Of a stretch of 10,433 bases of DNA, positions 1-7,332 are shown piece after piece; position 1 is the first letter of the stretch, and each line of letters starts with the position of its first letter. Origin of the DNA: Thermohalobaculum sp038524325 (GTDB lineage Bacteria > Pseudomonadota > Alphaproteobacteria > Rhodobacterales > Rhodobacteraceae). The stretch spans positions 1-10,433 of the forward strand of contig JBCBIS010000153.1 in NCBI GenBank assembly GCA_038524325.1, given 5' to 3'. The translations under genes were made by a program, and so were the position numbers. The notes below the pieces were generated by a model that worked only from the letters and a program-made list of their open reading frames with translations, ran no database searches and was not told where the DNA came from.

Positions 1-933
1 CCGACCGGCGCCCGCACCCCGTTCGCCACCTTTGGCGGGCCCCACATCCTCAGCCTGGTCTGCGAGGTTGCGACCCGCTGTCTGAAAGCGGTGCGCCGGC
101 AGAAGTTCAACTATCACCGCCGCGCGCGGCCCGAGACCTTGGGCGGGCGGTTCACGCTGACCTGCCTCGGCATCGGCGAGAAACTGGGCTGCTCGGCAGA
201 GGCCTTCGAGAAATCGCTGAACGAGATCCCGAAGGAGATCCAGGAGGCGATCATCCGCCACAATGCCGAACAGAATGGCGAGGCGATGCGGGACATGCGC
301 AACGTCAAATGCGACGACCTCGAATCGTGCCTGCCCGAGGGGATCGAACCCGGCGCCTTCGAACGCTGTAACCTGCTCTTGCCGATGGCCTTCCCGGAAG
401 GCTCGCCGATGCACCCGGCCTATGGCGCGGGGCATGCCACGGTGGCGGGCGGCTGCGTGACCATGCTGAAAGCCTTCTTCGAGATGTTCGAAGACTGCGA
501 CAGCAATGTCGAGCGCCCGCTCTGCACCCCTGAGGGAGACCCGATCTGCTTCACCGCGAATGGCGATGGCAGCCGGCTGATCAAGGACCGCAAGTTCAAG
601 GGCAAGCTGACCATCCAGGGCGAGCTCGACAAGCTGGCGGCGAATATCTCGATCGGGCGGAACATGGCCGGGGTCCACTACTACTCCGACTATTACGACA
701 GCATGCGCATGGGCGAGCGGATCGCCGTGGGCATCCTGTTGGAGCAGGCCCCGACCTATGGCGAGACGGTGGAGATGACGTTCAAGTCATTCGATGGCGA
801 TCTGGTCTCGATCTCGGGCGAGGGCGGATCCTGCCCGTCGCTGTCGATCACCGATCGGACCGGCGCCCCGGTGAAGCCCGCCGATTGGTGGTTGCGCCAT
901 GTCAGCGGGCAGGAATTCTCGGAAGACCTCTGA
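1..933 (+). CDS. Vanadium-dependent haloperoxidase, C-terminal part (5' end outside window)
   Basis: The frame is open from base 1 and ends at TGA 931-933, leaving 310 residues; algal-type family members are much longer, so the N-terminal part lies outside the window. Enzymes of this family use bound vanadate and H2O2 to oxidise bromide or other halides. The vanadate-binding set is visible (numbering from base 1): K35 and R43 in QKFNYHRRARPE, H138 and H145 in HPAYGAGHA, and R220 and H226 in GRNMAGVHYYSD. The HPxYxxGH and R-x5-H spacings match the Corallina bromoperoxidase type rather than the fungal chloroperoxidase type. One vanadate-contacting position, Ser in the algal PSGH motif, is Ala here (A143). 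This also looks common in bacterial relatives as I remember them, so it need not mean inactivity. The gene converges on the ycjX-ycjF operon and has no visible link to it. The family is clear; halide preference is not. Confidence 0.9.
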   Translation, partial: PTGARTPFATFGGPHILSLVCEVATRCLKAVRRQKFNYHRRARPETLGGRFTLTCLGIGEKLGCSAEAFEKSLNEIPKEIQEAIIRHNAEQNGEAMRDMRNVKCDDLESCLPEGIEPGAFERCNLLLPMAFPEGSPMHPAYGAGHATVAGGCVTMLKAFFEMFEDCDSNVERPLCTPEGDPICFTANGDGSRLIKDRKFKGKLTIQGELDKLAANISIGRNMAGVHYYSDYYDSMRMGERIAVGILLEQAPTYGETVEMTFKSFDGDLVSISGEGGSCPSLSITDRTGAPVKPADWWLRHVSGQEFSEDL

Positions 934-1141
934 CCGCCAAGGCGTCGCCCCGATCCGGGCGGCGCCATCTTCTCCCGCGTGCGCGCGAAGAGAGCGGCGC
1001 CCGTCCATGGTTGGGCGCAGTGCTGCAGTTCCGCCATGACGACAATGAAAGCCCCAATGCCGTGCGCGTTCCGCGGATCTCGCCATGGCGCCCTCCTGGA
1101 GGAGAGTCGGGCGCTGCCGCCGGGCACCCAGGCCCAGCGGA

Positions 1142-2128
1142 TCACTCAGTTCGACGCCACCCTTTCAGCGCATCCAGCACCAGAGAGGCGGCGCGCGGGC
1201 GTTTCGCCTCGTCGAAGGGCATCGGGCGGCAGACCTCCATCGCCGCGACACCGACGCGGGCGGTCAGCGCCGCATTCACCGCTGCCTCGCCAAAGCGGCG
1301 CGAGAGCTTGCCCAGCACGCCGCCGCCGAGCAGCGGCCCCAGCATATCATCCGTCGCCGCCACCGCGCCGGTCGCGACCAGATGCACGGCCACGGCCTTG
1401 AGCAGGCGCCAGGAGCCGAGCCAGCCCGCGCGGCCGCCATAGATCTCGGCAATCCGGCGGATCATCCGAAGATTGGTCCAAAGCACCGCCAGCACATCCA
1501 CCAGCGCCAGCGGGATCAGCGCCGTAGCCGCCGCGACATCGCGGGCGGCGCGGGCGACGACAGCCTCGGCGCGGGCGTCCAGCGGGTGCAGCACCTGGCG
1601 TTCGGCGACACTCAGCAAGGTCTCGGCATCCGGGGTGTCCCGCGCGGCCCTGGCCAGATCGGCGCGTGCCCCCTCCATATCGACCCGGCCGCGATAGAGC
1701 CGGTCGAGCCCGCCAAGCAGGCCCTTGGCATCGCCCCGCCCCGCCATGGCCTGCAGCTTCTCGACCCGCTTCAGCCGGCCGAGAGCGGCCGCCTCGCCCA
1801 GCGCCAGGGCCAGGAGGCCTGCGATCAGCACGCCGGCGAGGCCGAGCCCGATCCAACCCAGAACCGGGTGCCGGGTAAACAGCCCCAGCACGAAATCGGT
1901 CGCCGTGACCCCCAATGCGATCACCACGAGGCCCAGCAACGCGCTCCAGAACAGCGCCGCGAGCCCCCAGCCGCGTCCCCTGCGCGTGGCGGCCAGGCGC
2001 AGCGCCTGCTCACCCGCGCCGGGCTGGTCATCGACCGGCGGCGCCTCTGCCGGCAGCGGGGCATCGGGCAGGGGATCGGCCTCGAGATCCAGGATCACCG
2101 GGCCTTGGCGCGGGGTCGGGTCGCTCAT
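1142..2128 (-). CDS. ycjF: YcjF / TIGR01620 family membrane protein (DUF697)
   Basis: A 328-residue protein starting at ATG 2126-2128, with a GGAG ribosome site (2136-2139) seven bases upstream that lies inside the end of ycjX. The N-terminal 60 or so residues are acidic and proline-rich. Two hydrophobic segments follow (about residues 55-80 and 90-112). The C-terminal half is the DUF697-type domain, recognisable from NLRMIRRIAEIYGGRAG, a D-x-x-G-x-L-L segment, KLSRRFGEAAVNAALTAR and a closing CRPMPF. It sits four bases after ycjX, an arrangement seen widely in proteobacteria; in Escherichia coli the pair lies beside the psp membrane-stress genes. Its biochemical function is not established. 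It is probably an inner-membrane partner of the YcjX NTPase and co-transcribed with it. Confidence 0.9.
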   Translation of the reverse strand: MSDPTPRQGPVILDLEADPLPDAPLPAEAPPVDDQPGAGEQALRLAATRRGRGWGLAALFWSALLGLVVIALGVTATDFVLGLFTRHPVLGWIGLGLAGVLIAGLLALALGEAAALGRLKRVEKLQAMAGRGDAKGLLGGLDRLYRGRVDMEGARADLARAARDTPDAETLLSVAERQVLHPLDARAEAVVARAARDVAAATALIPLALVDVLAVLWTNLRMIRRIAEIYGGRAGWLGSWRLLKAVAVHLVATGAVAATDDMLGPLLGGGVLGKLSRRFGEAAVNAALTARVGVAAMEVCRPMPFDEAKRPRAASLVLDALKGWRRTE

Positions 2129-2132
2129 CCAC

Positions 2133-3572
2133 TCACTCCAACTTGTCGCCGATCAGGAAATCCAGCGCCCGGTCCAGCCGGATATGCGGCGGGCCCTCGC
2201 CGGGGGCCGCGCCCCAGACCGGCGGGGCGAATTTCAGCGCGGCGAAATCCTGGCCAGGCCAGTCCGCCGGGGCCTCGCCCGGATCGGCCGCATCGGCGGT
2301 GGCGAGGAGGGCCTGTGGATCCTCCGGCAGGGCCCCGGGATAGAGCGCCGCCTCGCGGCCCGTGTCCAGCCGGCGGCCGCGGACCAGCTCCAACACCCGC
2401 CCGTCGCGAGTCACCTCTTGCTCCGCCGTGGCGCGGATAGCGGCGATGGCGAGGCTGGCCGTCTCGGCCCCGTCCCATTCCGCCCGCCGCGCCGCCTCGG
2501 CCAGCATCGCCTCGGCCAACGCCGCCAGCCGGTCATGCTGCGCGTGGTGCAGATGGTCGGCCTTCGAGGCCGCGAACAGCAGCCGGTCGATCCGCCGCGT
2601 GCCCAGGATCGTGTCCAGCCAGGAATTCGTGCCGTGGCGAAAAGCCGACAGGGTCTCGGCCATTGTCGCGGTCAGATCGGCCAACGCGCGCGGTCCGCCC
2701 GCCACCGCGCCCAGAGCGTCAATCAGCACCACCTGCCGGTCGAGACGGGCGAAATGTTCGCGAAAAAACGGCTTGGCGACGACACGCTTATAGGCTTCGA
2801 ACCGGTCGCGCATCTGTGCATAGAGACTGCCCCGCCCGGCCCGCGCCGGTTCGGGCAGCGGGGCGAAGGTAAGGGCGGGAGAGCCCTCCAACTCACCCGG
2901 CATCAGGAACCGCCCAGGCGCGAGCGCCGACAGCCCGGCGATCCGGCAGGCCTGGAGATAAGCGCGATAGGCCCGGTGCAGCGCCTCGGCCGCGGGCTCG
3001 TCATGGCGCGCCGAGGGGTCCGCGCCGGCCAAGGCAGCGCGCCAGCCCGCTGCATGGGCGGCCCGGGCCGGGCTCTCGGCGGTCTCCAGGGCTTTGGCGG
3101 CCCATTCCGCATAACTCTGATCGAGCAGCGACAGGTCGAGCAGCCACTCGCCCGGATAATCCACGATGTCGAGATGCAGCGTCCCGCTGCCCAGCACCCC
3201 GCCCAACAGCCCCGAGCGACGATAGCGCAGCGAGACGCGCAGCTGGCTGACCGCCCGGGTCGAGTCGGGCCAGGCGGGCTCGGGCCGGGTCAGGGCCGAG
3301 AGGTGGGTCTCGAACGCGAATCGGGGCACCTCCGGGTCGGGCTGCGGGCGCAGATCCGCCGCCTCGATCCGTGCCTCGGATTCCGCCATCAGCATGCGCA
3401 TGCGGCCGCGGTTCAGCAGCGACGCGACCAACGCGGTGATGAACACGGTTTTTCCGGCGCCGGAGAGGCCGGTCACCCCGAGGCGCAGCGTCGGCTCGAA
3501 CAGCTCGTCCACGCCGCGCCGTGCCCGGTCGATACCGTCGAGCAGATCCTCCGCCCAATCGCCGATGCCCAA
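2133..3572 (-). CDS. ycjX: YcjX-like P-loop NTPase
   Basis: This reads as 479 residues from a TTG start at 3570-3572. GGGAGG (3579-3584) lies six bases before the TTG, and a promoter-like pair lies just upstream of that, so the longer in-frame extension to 3761 is unlikely to be translated. The NTP-binding parts are present: the P-loop GLSGAGKT at residues 35-42, a G3-like DYPGEW motif following LHLDIV, and SKAD as the base-recognition motif. All are typical of the YcjX family, and the length fits the family. YcjX proteins are GTPase-like and associated with membrane-stress regulons in enterobacteria, but the exact role is unsettled. The gene is followed after four bases by ycjF, so the two are very likely one transcript. 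Confidence 0.92.
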   Translation of the reverse strand: MGIGDWAEDLLDGIDRARRGVDELFEPTLRLGVTGLSGAGKTVFITALVASLLNRGRMRMLMAESEARIEAADLRPQPDPEVPRFAFETHLSALTRPEPAWPDSTRAVSQLRVSLRYRRSGLLGGVLGSGTLHLDIVDYPGEWLLDLSLLDQSYAEWAAKALETAESPARAAHAAGWRAALAGADPSARHDEPAAEALHRAYRAYLQACRIAGLSALAPGRFLMPGELEGSPALTFAPLPEPARAGRGSLYAQMRDRFEAYKRVVAKPFFREHFARLDRQVVLIDALGAVAGGPRALADLTATMAETLSAFRHGTNSWLDTILGTRRIDRLLFAASKADHLHHAQHDRLAALAEAMLAEAARRAEWDGAETASLAIAAIRATAEQEVTRDGRVLELVRGRRLDTGREAALYPGALPEDPQALLATADAADPGEAPADWPGQDFAALKFAPPVWGAAPGEGPPHIRLDRALDFLIGDKLE

Positions 3573-3578
3573 TGCCTG

Positions 3579-3584
3579 CCTCCC
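3579..3584 (-). promoter_or_regulatory. Ribosome binding site deciding the TTG start of ycjX
   Basis: GGGAGG on the minus strand lies six bases upstream of TTG 3572-3570. No ATG or GTG in this frame has a comparable site close to the first conserved residues (GIGDWAEDLL), which is why the TTG is chosen. Confidence 0.65.
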
Positions 3585-3602
3585 GATCCCCTGCCCGCCG
3601 CG

Positions 3603-3631
3603 ACTATATAGGCACGGATTGCGCCGCCCAA
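3603..3631 (-). promoter_or_regulatory. Putative sigma70-type promoter for ycjX-ycjF
   Basis: On the minus strand, TTGGGC (3631-3626) and TATAGT (3608-3603) are separated by exactly 17 bases. The -10 matches the consensus at five of six positions, the -35 at three. Transcription would start around 3596, giving a short leader before the TTG codon. The position in the 82-base gap between the upstream kinase gene and ycjX supports it. It is a pattern match only. Confidence 0.5.
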
Positions 3632-3654
3632 ATGGCGGTTCTGCGACAGTGGCG

Positions 3655-4983
3655 TCAGGCCGAGACGGCCACCTCGAGCAGGTCGCGCACAGGCAAGGTG
3701 GCCCCCAGCCGATTGGCCAGCAAGAAGGTACCGCCGAATTTCCGCTGCAGATAGAGCACATCCATCGGAACCGGCGGGGGCAAGAACCCGTCGCGGGCCA
3801 GGGCGGCCCCGGCCTCGTTCATCTCCTCGGAGAGCGTCCGGTCAGCGAAATCGAACCGCTCGACCGCGCGCACGGCCTCGAAGACGGTCGCAATCATGCC
3901 GACCACCGCCTCCTGATGCCGCGGCAAGGTCTCCTCGGCGATGAAGCCGATCTCCAGCGCGGCAGCGTGGAGGGCGGCGCGGTCTCCCTTCATCCCGGCC
4001 TGGAACAACAGGCGATACTGCGCCACGATCTCGGCGGAGAAGCTGCGGGTCGCGCCGAAATCCAACAGGACGATCCGCCCCGTCTCAGGCTGGTAGCGGT
4101 AATTCGCGAAGTTCGGATCGGTCTGCATGACCTGGAACTCGAACAACTCACGCAGGAGCAGACGCACCAGCCGTTCGGCCACTGCGTTGCGCTCGGGCTC
4201 GGGCAGATCGGCCGCGTCCTCGATGGGCACGGAAGGGACAAAGGACATCGCCAGGACCGTCGGCGTCGTCCAATCCTGGTAGAGCGCGGGCAGGGTCACG
4301 CCCTCGGCACCTTCCAGCAACTGACCGAACTGCGCCAGACAGCCGCCTTCGCGGGCATAATCCGCCTCCTCGTGCAATTGCCGGCGGGCCTCTTCGAGAT
4401 AGGGGCCGATCTCGAAGCCCCTGGGCAGCAGATCCGACATCCGCAGCAGCACGGCGACATTCGCGACATCGCTGTCGATCGAGCGCGCGACGCCCGGATA
4501 TTGCACTTTCACCGCCATATCGCGCCCATCGCGCAGCTTGGCCCGATGCACCTGCCCGATCGAGGCGGCGGCCACGGGGCGTGTGTCGAAGCTCTTGAAC
4601 TGCCTGAGCCAATCGCGGCCCCAGGCGCGATTGAGGACGGTTTTCAACTGTTCCGGCGGCATGAAATCCGCGTCGGCCCGCAACCGGGACATGATCTCGG
4701 TCAGTTCCGGAGGCAGAACATCGCCCGTGTCCATCGACAGCAATTGCCCCACTTTCATCGCCGCCCCGCGCATCCGCGCCAGATCATCGGTGATTCGGCT
4801 GATATTCGCCGGGGTCAGGAGGAGGTCGCGAAACCCCGGGCGCCGCCCCCGGCTGATCTCGCGCAAGCCGCCCAGCGCGACATTGCCCGCGACGCTGGTG
4901 GCCATCGAGCTCAACCTGGTCAGACGGGTGATCCGGCCCGATGGCACGGGGACGGCCCTTGGGGAGGATGTGATGTTCGCCAT
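3655..4983 (-). CDS. UbiB/COQ8 (ABC1/ADCK) family atypical kinase
   Basis: A 442-residue protein starting at ATG 4981-4983 after GAGAG (4988-4992). The longer frame back to 5115 adds a Cys/Arg-rich stretch with no family resemblance and is rejected. Family hallmarks in order: KxGQ (K77-Q80, MKVGQLLSMD) followed by LPPEL; the alanine-rich nucleotide loop AAASIGQVH (138-146), as in COQ8/ADCK3 rather than the SASIAQVH form of E. coli UbiB; the VK pair lysine K159 in AVKVQYPG; the catalytic-loop segment QTDPNFANY (D289, N291); and the metal-binding DFG at 308-310. These proteins are ATPase/kinase-like factors supporting ubiquinone biosynthesis on the membrane. No strong C-terminal membrane helix is evident, unlike enterobacterial UbiB. 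It is divergent from the redox operon to its right and may share its control region. The family is sure; the precise role is inferred. Confidence 0.92.
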   Translation of the reverse strand: MANITSSPRAVPVPSGRITRLTRLSSMATSVAGNVALGGLREISRGRRPGFRDLLLTPANISRITDDLARMRGAAMKVGQLLSMDTGDVLPPELTEIMSRLRADADFMPPEQLKTVLNRAWGRDWLRQFKSFDTRPVAAASIGQVHRAKLRDGRDMAVKVQYPGVARSIDSDVANVAVLLRMSDLLPRGFEIGPYLEEARRQLHEEADYAREGGCLAQFGQLLEGAEGVTLPALYQDWTTPTVLAMSFVPSVPIEDAADLPEPERNAVAERLVRLLLRELFEFQVMQTDPNFANYRYQPETGRIVLLDFGATRSFSAEIVAQYRLLFQAGMKGDRAALHAAALEIGFIAEETLPRHQEAVVGMIATVFEAVRAVERFDFADRTLSEEMNEAGAALARDGFLPPPVPMDVLYLQRKFGGTFLLANRLGATLPVRDLLEVAVSA

Positions 4984-5096
4984 TGATCTCTCGTCACGCA
5001 GCAGTGCCAAGGAGGTATTCGGGTGCTGCAAATAATCAAATCGCGCCTGCCGGGAAAAACCACGCCGCGATAGGTTGCAGCGCAGCACTGTTCTGC

Positions 5097-5120
5097 AAAT
5101 TTTGCTGCGTTGCAAAATTT
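5097..5120. promoter_or_regulatory. Perfect 9-6-9 inverted repeat, possible CRP/FNR-type (NnrR-like) operator
   Basis: The arms AAATTTTGC (5097-5105) and GCAAAATTT (5112-5120) are exact reverse complements around the six-base spacer TGCGTT. The inner 14 bases read TTGCT-GCGT-TGCAA, matching eight of ten defined positions of TTGCG-N4-CGCAA, the kind of site described for NnrR, the NO-responsive CRP/FNR regulator of alphaproteobacteria. The mismatches are the symmetric inner pair. It lies four bases upstream of a TTGACG element. The repeat is seen directly; the identity of the regulator is inference. Confidence 0.5.
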
Positions 5121-5123
5121 ACA

Positions 5124-5152
5124 TTGACGAACTGCAATTCTCTGCGAACTAT
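5124..5152 (+). promoter_or_regulatory. Candidate promoter of the rightward redox operon
   Basis: TTGACG (5124-5129) is a good -35 element. The hexamer 17 bases on, AACTAT (5147-5152), is a poor -10, as expected for a promoter that needs an activator. The perfect inverted repeat ends four bases upstream. The leader to the first start codon would be about 160 bases. Confidence 0.3.
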
Positions 5153-5309
5153 CGAGATCGAGCCAGATCGACCTGGTCTCGCCGTCCAATGATGGGCACC
5201 CAAGCAACGCTGCGGTCCTCTCCCGACCTCTGGTCAGGAGCCCAGCGGCATCATCGCCGCACATCGAGACAGCCAACGGCCCATGCGCGACCCGCGCCCG
5301 GCTGTGAGC

Positions 5310-5315
5310 GGGAGA
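5310..5315 (+). promoter_or_regulatory. Ribosome binding site deciding the start of the NirB-like flavoprotein
   Basis: GGGAGA ends six bases before ATG 5322. The in-frame ATG at 5283 has no comparable site and would add 13 residues with no family resemblance, so 5322 is preferred. Confidence 0.6.
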
Positions 5316-5321
5316 CGTGCG

Positions 5322-7325
5322 ATGAATATTCAGGCCCAGCCGACCAGTGTCGAGACATCTGTGGACGCAGCCGACGGGCCTGTCGTTGTCGTGGGGGGAG
5401 GACCGGTCGGGATGCGGATGGCGCAGGAGCTGTGTCGCCTCGGACGCCATGTCGTGCTGTTCAATGCCGAGCGTTGGCAGCCCTATAATCGGGTGAAACT
5501 CACCCCGCTCCTGGCTGGCGAGGCGCAACTGGGCAGCGTTCACCTCTCCGATTATGTGCCGCGTCCGGGGCGATTGGACCGCTATGACGGTGTCTCGGTG
5601 GTCGATATCGACCGTGCCGGCAAGGCGGTGACGACCTCGACGGGCCGCCGCCAGCCCTATGCCACCTTGGTGCTGGCCATCGGGTCGCGCGCCTTCGTGC
5701 CAGAGGTGCCCGGCGCCGATCTGCCCGGTGTCTTTACCTTCCGCGACTTCAACGACGTGGAGGCGCTGCTCGCCCGCTCGATGACAGCGCGCAAGGTGCT
5801 GGTGATCGGCGGCGGCCTGCTGGGATTGGAGGCAGCGCGGGGCATGGCCAAACGCGGTGCCGCCGTCTCGGTCGTCGAACACGAAAACCGGCTGATGCCG
5901 CGCCAGCTCGACGACGGGGCAGCGGCGATCCTGAAAGCCCGGATCGAGGATCTGGGAACCGAGGTTTTGACCGGCCAGCGGGTCGCCCGGATCGTGGGCG
6001 AGGGCCGGGTCGATTGTGTCGAACTGGCCGATGGAACGCGCATCCCTTCCGACACCGTGATTTTCTGCACCGGCGTCCGGGCGAACACCCAGTTGGCCAT
6101 CGCAAGCGATCTGCGGCACAACCGGGGCATCCAGGTGGATGCACAGCTCAGAAGCTCGGACCCGGATATCTTCGCAGTCGGGGAATGCGCAGAGTTCGAC
6201 GGGCGGGTGATCGGTCTCGTCGGCCCGGGCTTCGAACAGGTCAGTGTGGCGGCAGATGCCATCGCGGGCAGCGGCGCGGCGCGCTATGCGGGCTCGACGC
6301 CCGCCACGAAGCTGAAAGTCCTGGGGGCCGAAGTCTTCTCGATGGGCGATTACGAAACGCTCGAGCAGCAAACCGCTGTGCGCTCGGTCGTTTGGGAGGA
6401 TCCAGAGACGGGGGCCTATCGCCGCCTGCTGATCCGGCGCGGTCGGTTGGTGGCCGCCTTGGGCGTGGGTGACTGGCCCGAGGCCAACCGCCTGCAACAG
6501 GCGGTGAACGAAGGTGCGAGAGTGACCGCCTGGCACCGCTGGACCTTCCAGCGCCATGGCCGCGTGTGGCGCGAGGACACCGCCGGCGTGTCGGCCTGGC
6601 CGGGCACGGCCATCGTCTGCAACTGCACCGGCGTGACCAAAGGCGCGATTGCCGATGCGGTGACCTTGGGCGCCGGCTCGCTGGACGAGGTGCGGGCGGC
6701 AACCAGTGCGAACACGGTCTGCGGCACATGCAAACCGCTGGTGCTGGATCTGCTCGGCCAGGGCAACGCGGCGCCCGAGCCGGTGCGCTGGTGGCGCTGG
6801 CTGATCGGTCTCTCGGGCATTGCGGGGGTCATGGCGCTCGCCACCCTCGTGCTGCCCCGCGTGCCGGTTCCGGACACGTTCCGGATCGGTGATCTCTGGA
6901 CCAATTTGTGGTTCGACGGCGTTTGGAAGCAGTGGTCCGGCTATATCCTGCTGGGCCTGACGGCCGCGGCGGCGGTGCTGGGCCTGCGCCGCCGGATCAA
7001 AATCTTCAGCCGCTTGGGCGGGTATGAGAGCTGGCGGCTGGTGCATCTGGCCATCGGGGTCGCGGCGGTGATCGGGCTCTTCGTCCATACCGGCTTTCGC
7101 CTCGGCTCGGGACTGAACTTCTGGCTGATGGCAGCGTTTGCGGCGACGCTCCTGTTCGGAGCGATCCTGGGGCTGACCACTGGTGGAGGGCACAAGCTGG
7201 TCGAACAGGGGCTCGACACGCCCGAACAGAAAGCGCGGACCCTGCCCTATTGGGTGCATGTGATCGCGCTTTGGCCGCTGCCTGTGCTGCTGCTGGCGCA
7301 TATCCTCTCAGTCTATTCGTATTGA
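5322..7325 (+). CDS. NirB-like FAD/NAD(P)H oxidoreductase fused to a [2Fe-2S] domain and a diheme-b membrane domain
   Basis: A 667-residue protein with three modules. Residues 20 to about 400 are a two-dinucleotide-fold flavoprotein close to the N-terminal part of NirB: GGGPVG (25-30), a WQPYNRVKLTPLLAGE segment, the NAD(P)H fold VIGGGLLGLEAA followed by RLMPRQLD, and the FAD-closing AVGECAEF. Residues 430-475 are a Bfd-type [2Fe-2S] domain with C433, C435, C467 and C470, spaced C-X-C-X31-C-X2-C. The siroheme/[4Fe-4S] reductase domain of NirB is absent. Instead, residues 490-667 form about five membrane helices. Two of them carry H575/H589 and H646/H660, each pair 14 apart as in two-heme b cytochromes, and the arginine-rich loop RRRIKIFSR fits a cytoplasmic N-terminal module. 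It probably carries electrons from NAD(P)H across the membrane to the cytochrome encoded seven bases downstream. Modules are clear; acceptor and physiological direction are inferred. Confidence 0.88.
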   Translation: MNIQAQPTSVETSVDAADGPVVVVGGGPVGMRMAQELCRLGRHVVLFNAERWQPYNRVKLTPLLAGEAQLGSVHLSDYVPRPGRLDRYDGVSVVDIDRAGKAVTTSTGRRQPYATLVLAIGSRAFVPEVPGADLPGVFTFRDFNDVEALLARSMTARKVLVIGGGLLGLEAARGMAKRGAAVSVVEHENRLMPRQLDDGAAAILKARIEDLGTEVLTGQRVARIVGEGRVDCVELADGTRIPSDTVIFCTGVRANTQLAIASDLRHNRGIQVDAQLRSSDPDIFAVGECAEFDGRVIGLVGPGFEQVSVAADAIAGSGAARYAGSTPATKLKVLGAEVFSMGDYETLEQQTAVRSVVWEDPETGAYRRLLIRRGRLVAALGVGDWPEANRLQQAVNEGARVTAWHRWTFQRHGRVWREDTAGVSAWPGTAIVCNCTGVTKGAIADAVTLGAGSLDEVRAATSANTVCGTCKPLVLDLLGQGNAAPEPVRWWRWLIGLSGIAGVMALATLVLPRVPVPDTFRIGDLWTNLWFDGVWKQWSGYILLGLTAAAAVLGLRRRIKIFSRLGGYESWRLVHLAIGVAAVIGLFVHTGFRLGSGLNFWLMAAFAATLLFGAILGLTTGGGHKLVEQGLDTPEQKARTLPYWVHVIALWPLPVLLLAHILSVYSY

Positions 7326-7332
7326 GGCGGCG

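Larger units (their letters stand above)
4984..5321. promoter_or_regulatory. Divergent intergenic control region between the COQ8-like kinase and the redox operon
   Basis: These 338 bases hold no convincing gene. The stretch 5026-5150 is clearly more AT-rich than the surrounding coding DNA and carries the inverted repeat and promoter-like elements listed separately. The part 5160-5321 looks like a long leader of the rightward operon; it contains two short palindromes, GACC-T-GGTC (5170-5178) and GACC-TCT-GGTC (5225-5235), but no complete stem followed by a T run. I found no strong promoter for the leftward kinase gene. Confidence 0.6.

Noticed and set aside
961..1001. Hairpin with GGCGCC arms and an inner TCTTC/GAAGA stem between the two convergent genes, considered as a terminator
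   Set aside because: The stem is interrupted by a bulge, and no T run follows on either strand; it may equally be chance in GC-rich DNA.
1725..3611. Long plus-strand open frame (628 codons) across ycjF and ycjX
   Set aside because: It is a shadow of the minus-strand ycjX/ycjF genes, which carry proper family motifs; the translation is Arg/Ala/Gly-rich without a domain.
3624..3640. CCGCC-N-GGCGG stem after the COQ8-like gene, considered as its terminator
   Set aside because: The stem is only five base pairs, has no T tract, and overlaps the better-supported ycjX promoter.
3394..4986. Plus-strand open frame (530 codons) opposite the COQ8-like gene
   Set aside because: It is a shadow of a gene with all COQ8-family motifs on the minus strand.
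5026..5039. FNR box (TTGAT-N4-ATCAA)
   Set aside because: Only the ATCAA half is present; the other half, CTGCA, matches two of five positions.
5129..5149. LexA (SOS) box formed by two GAAC elements
   Set aside because: The elements are 13 bases apart; the alphaproteobacterial LexA site needs a seven-base gap.
4920..7301. Long minus-strand open frame (793 codons) opposite the flavoprotein gene
   Set aside because: It is the antisense of a clearly recognisable protein in GC-rich DNA; its translation is low-complexity, rich in His, Arg and Gln, with no domain.
5322..7325. Annotation as NAD(P)H nitrite reductase large subunit (NirB)
   Set aside because: Similarity covers only the flavin and [2Fe-2S] parts; there is no siroheme/[4Fe-4S] domain and no nirD in the window.
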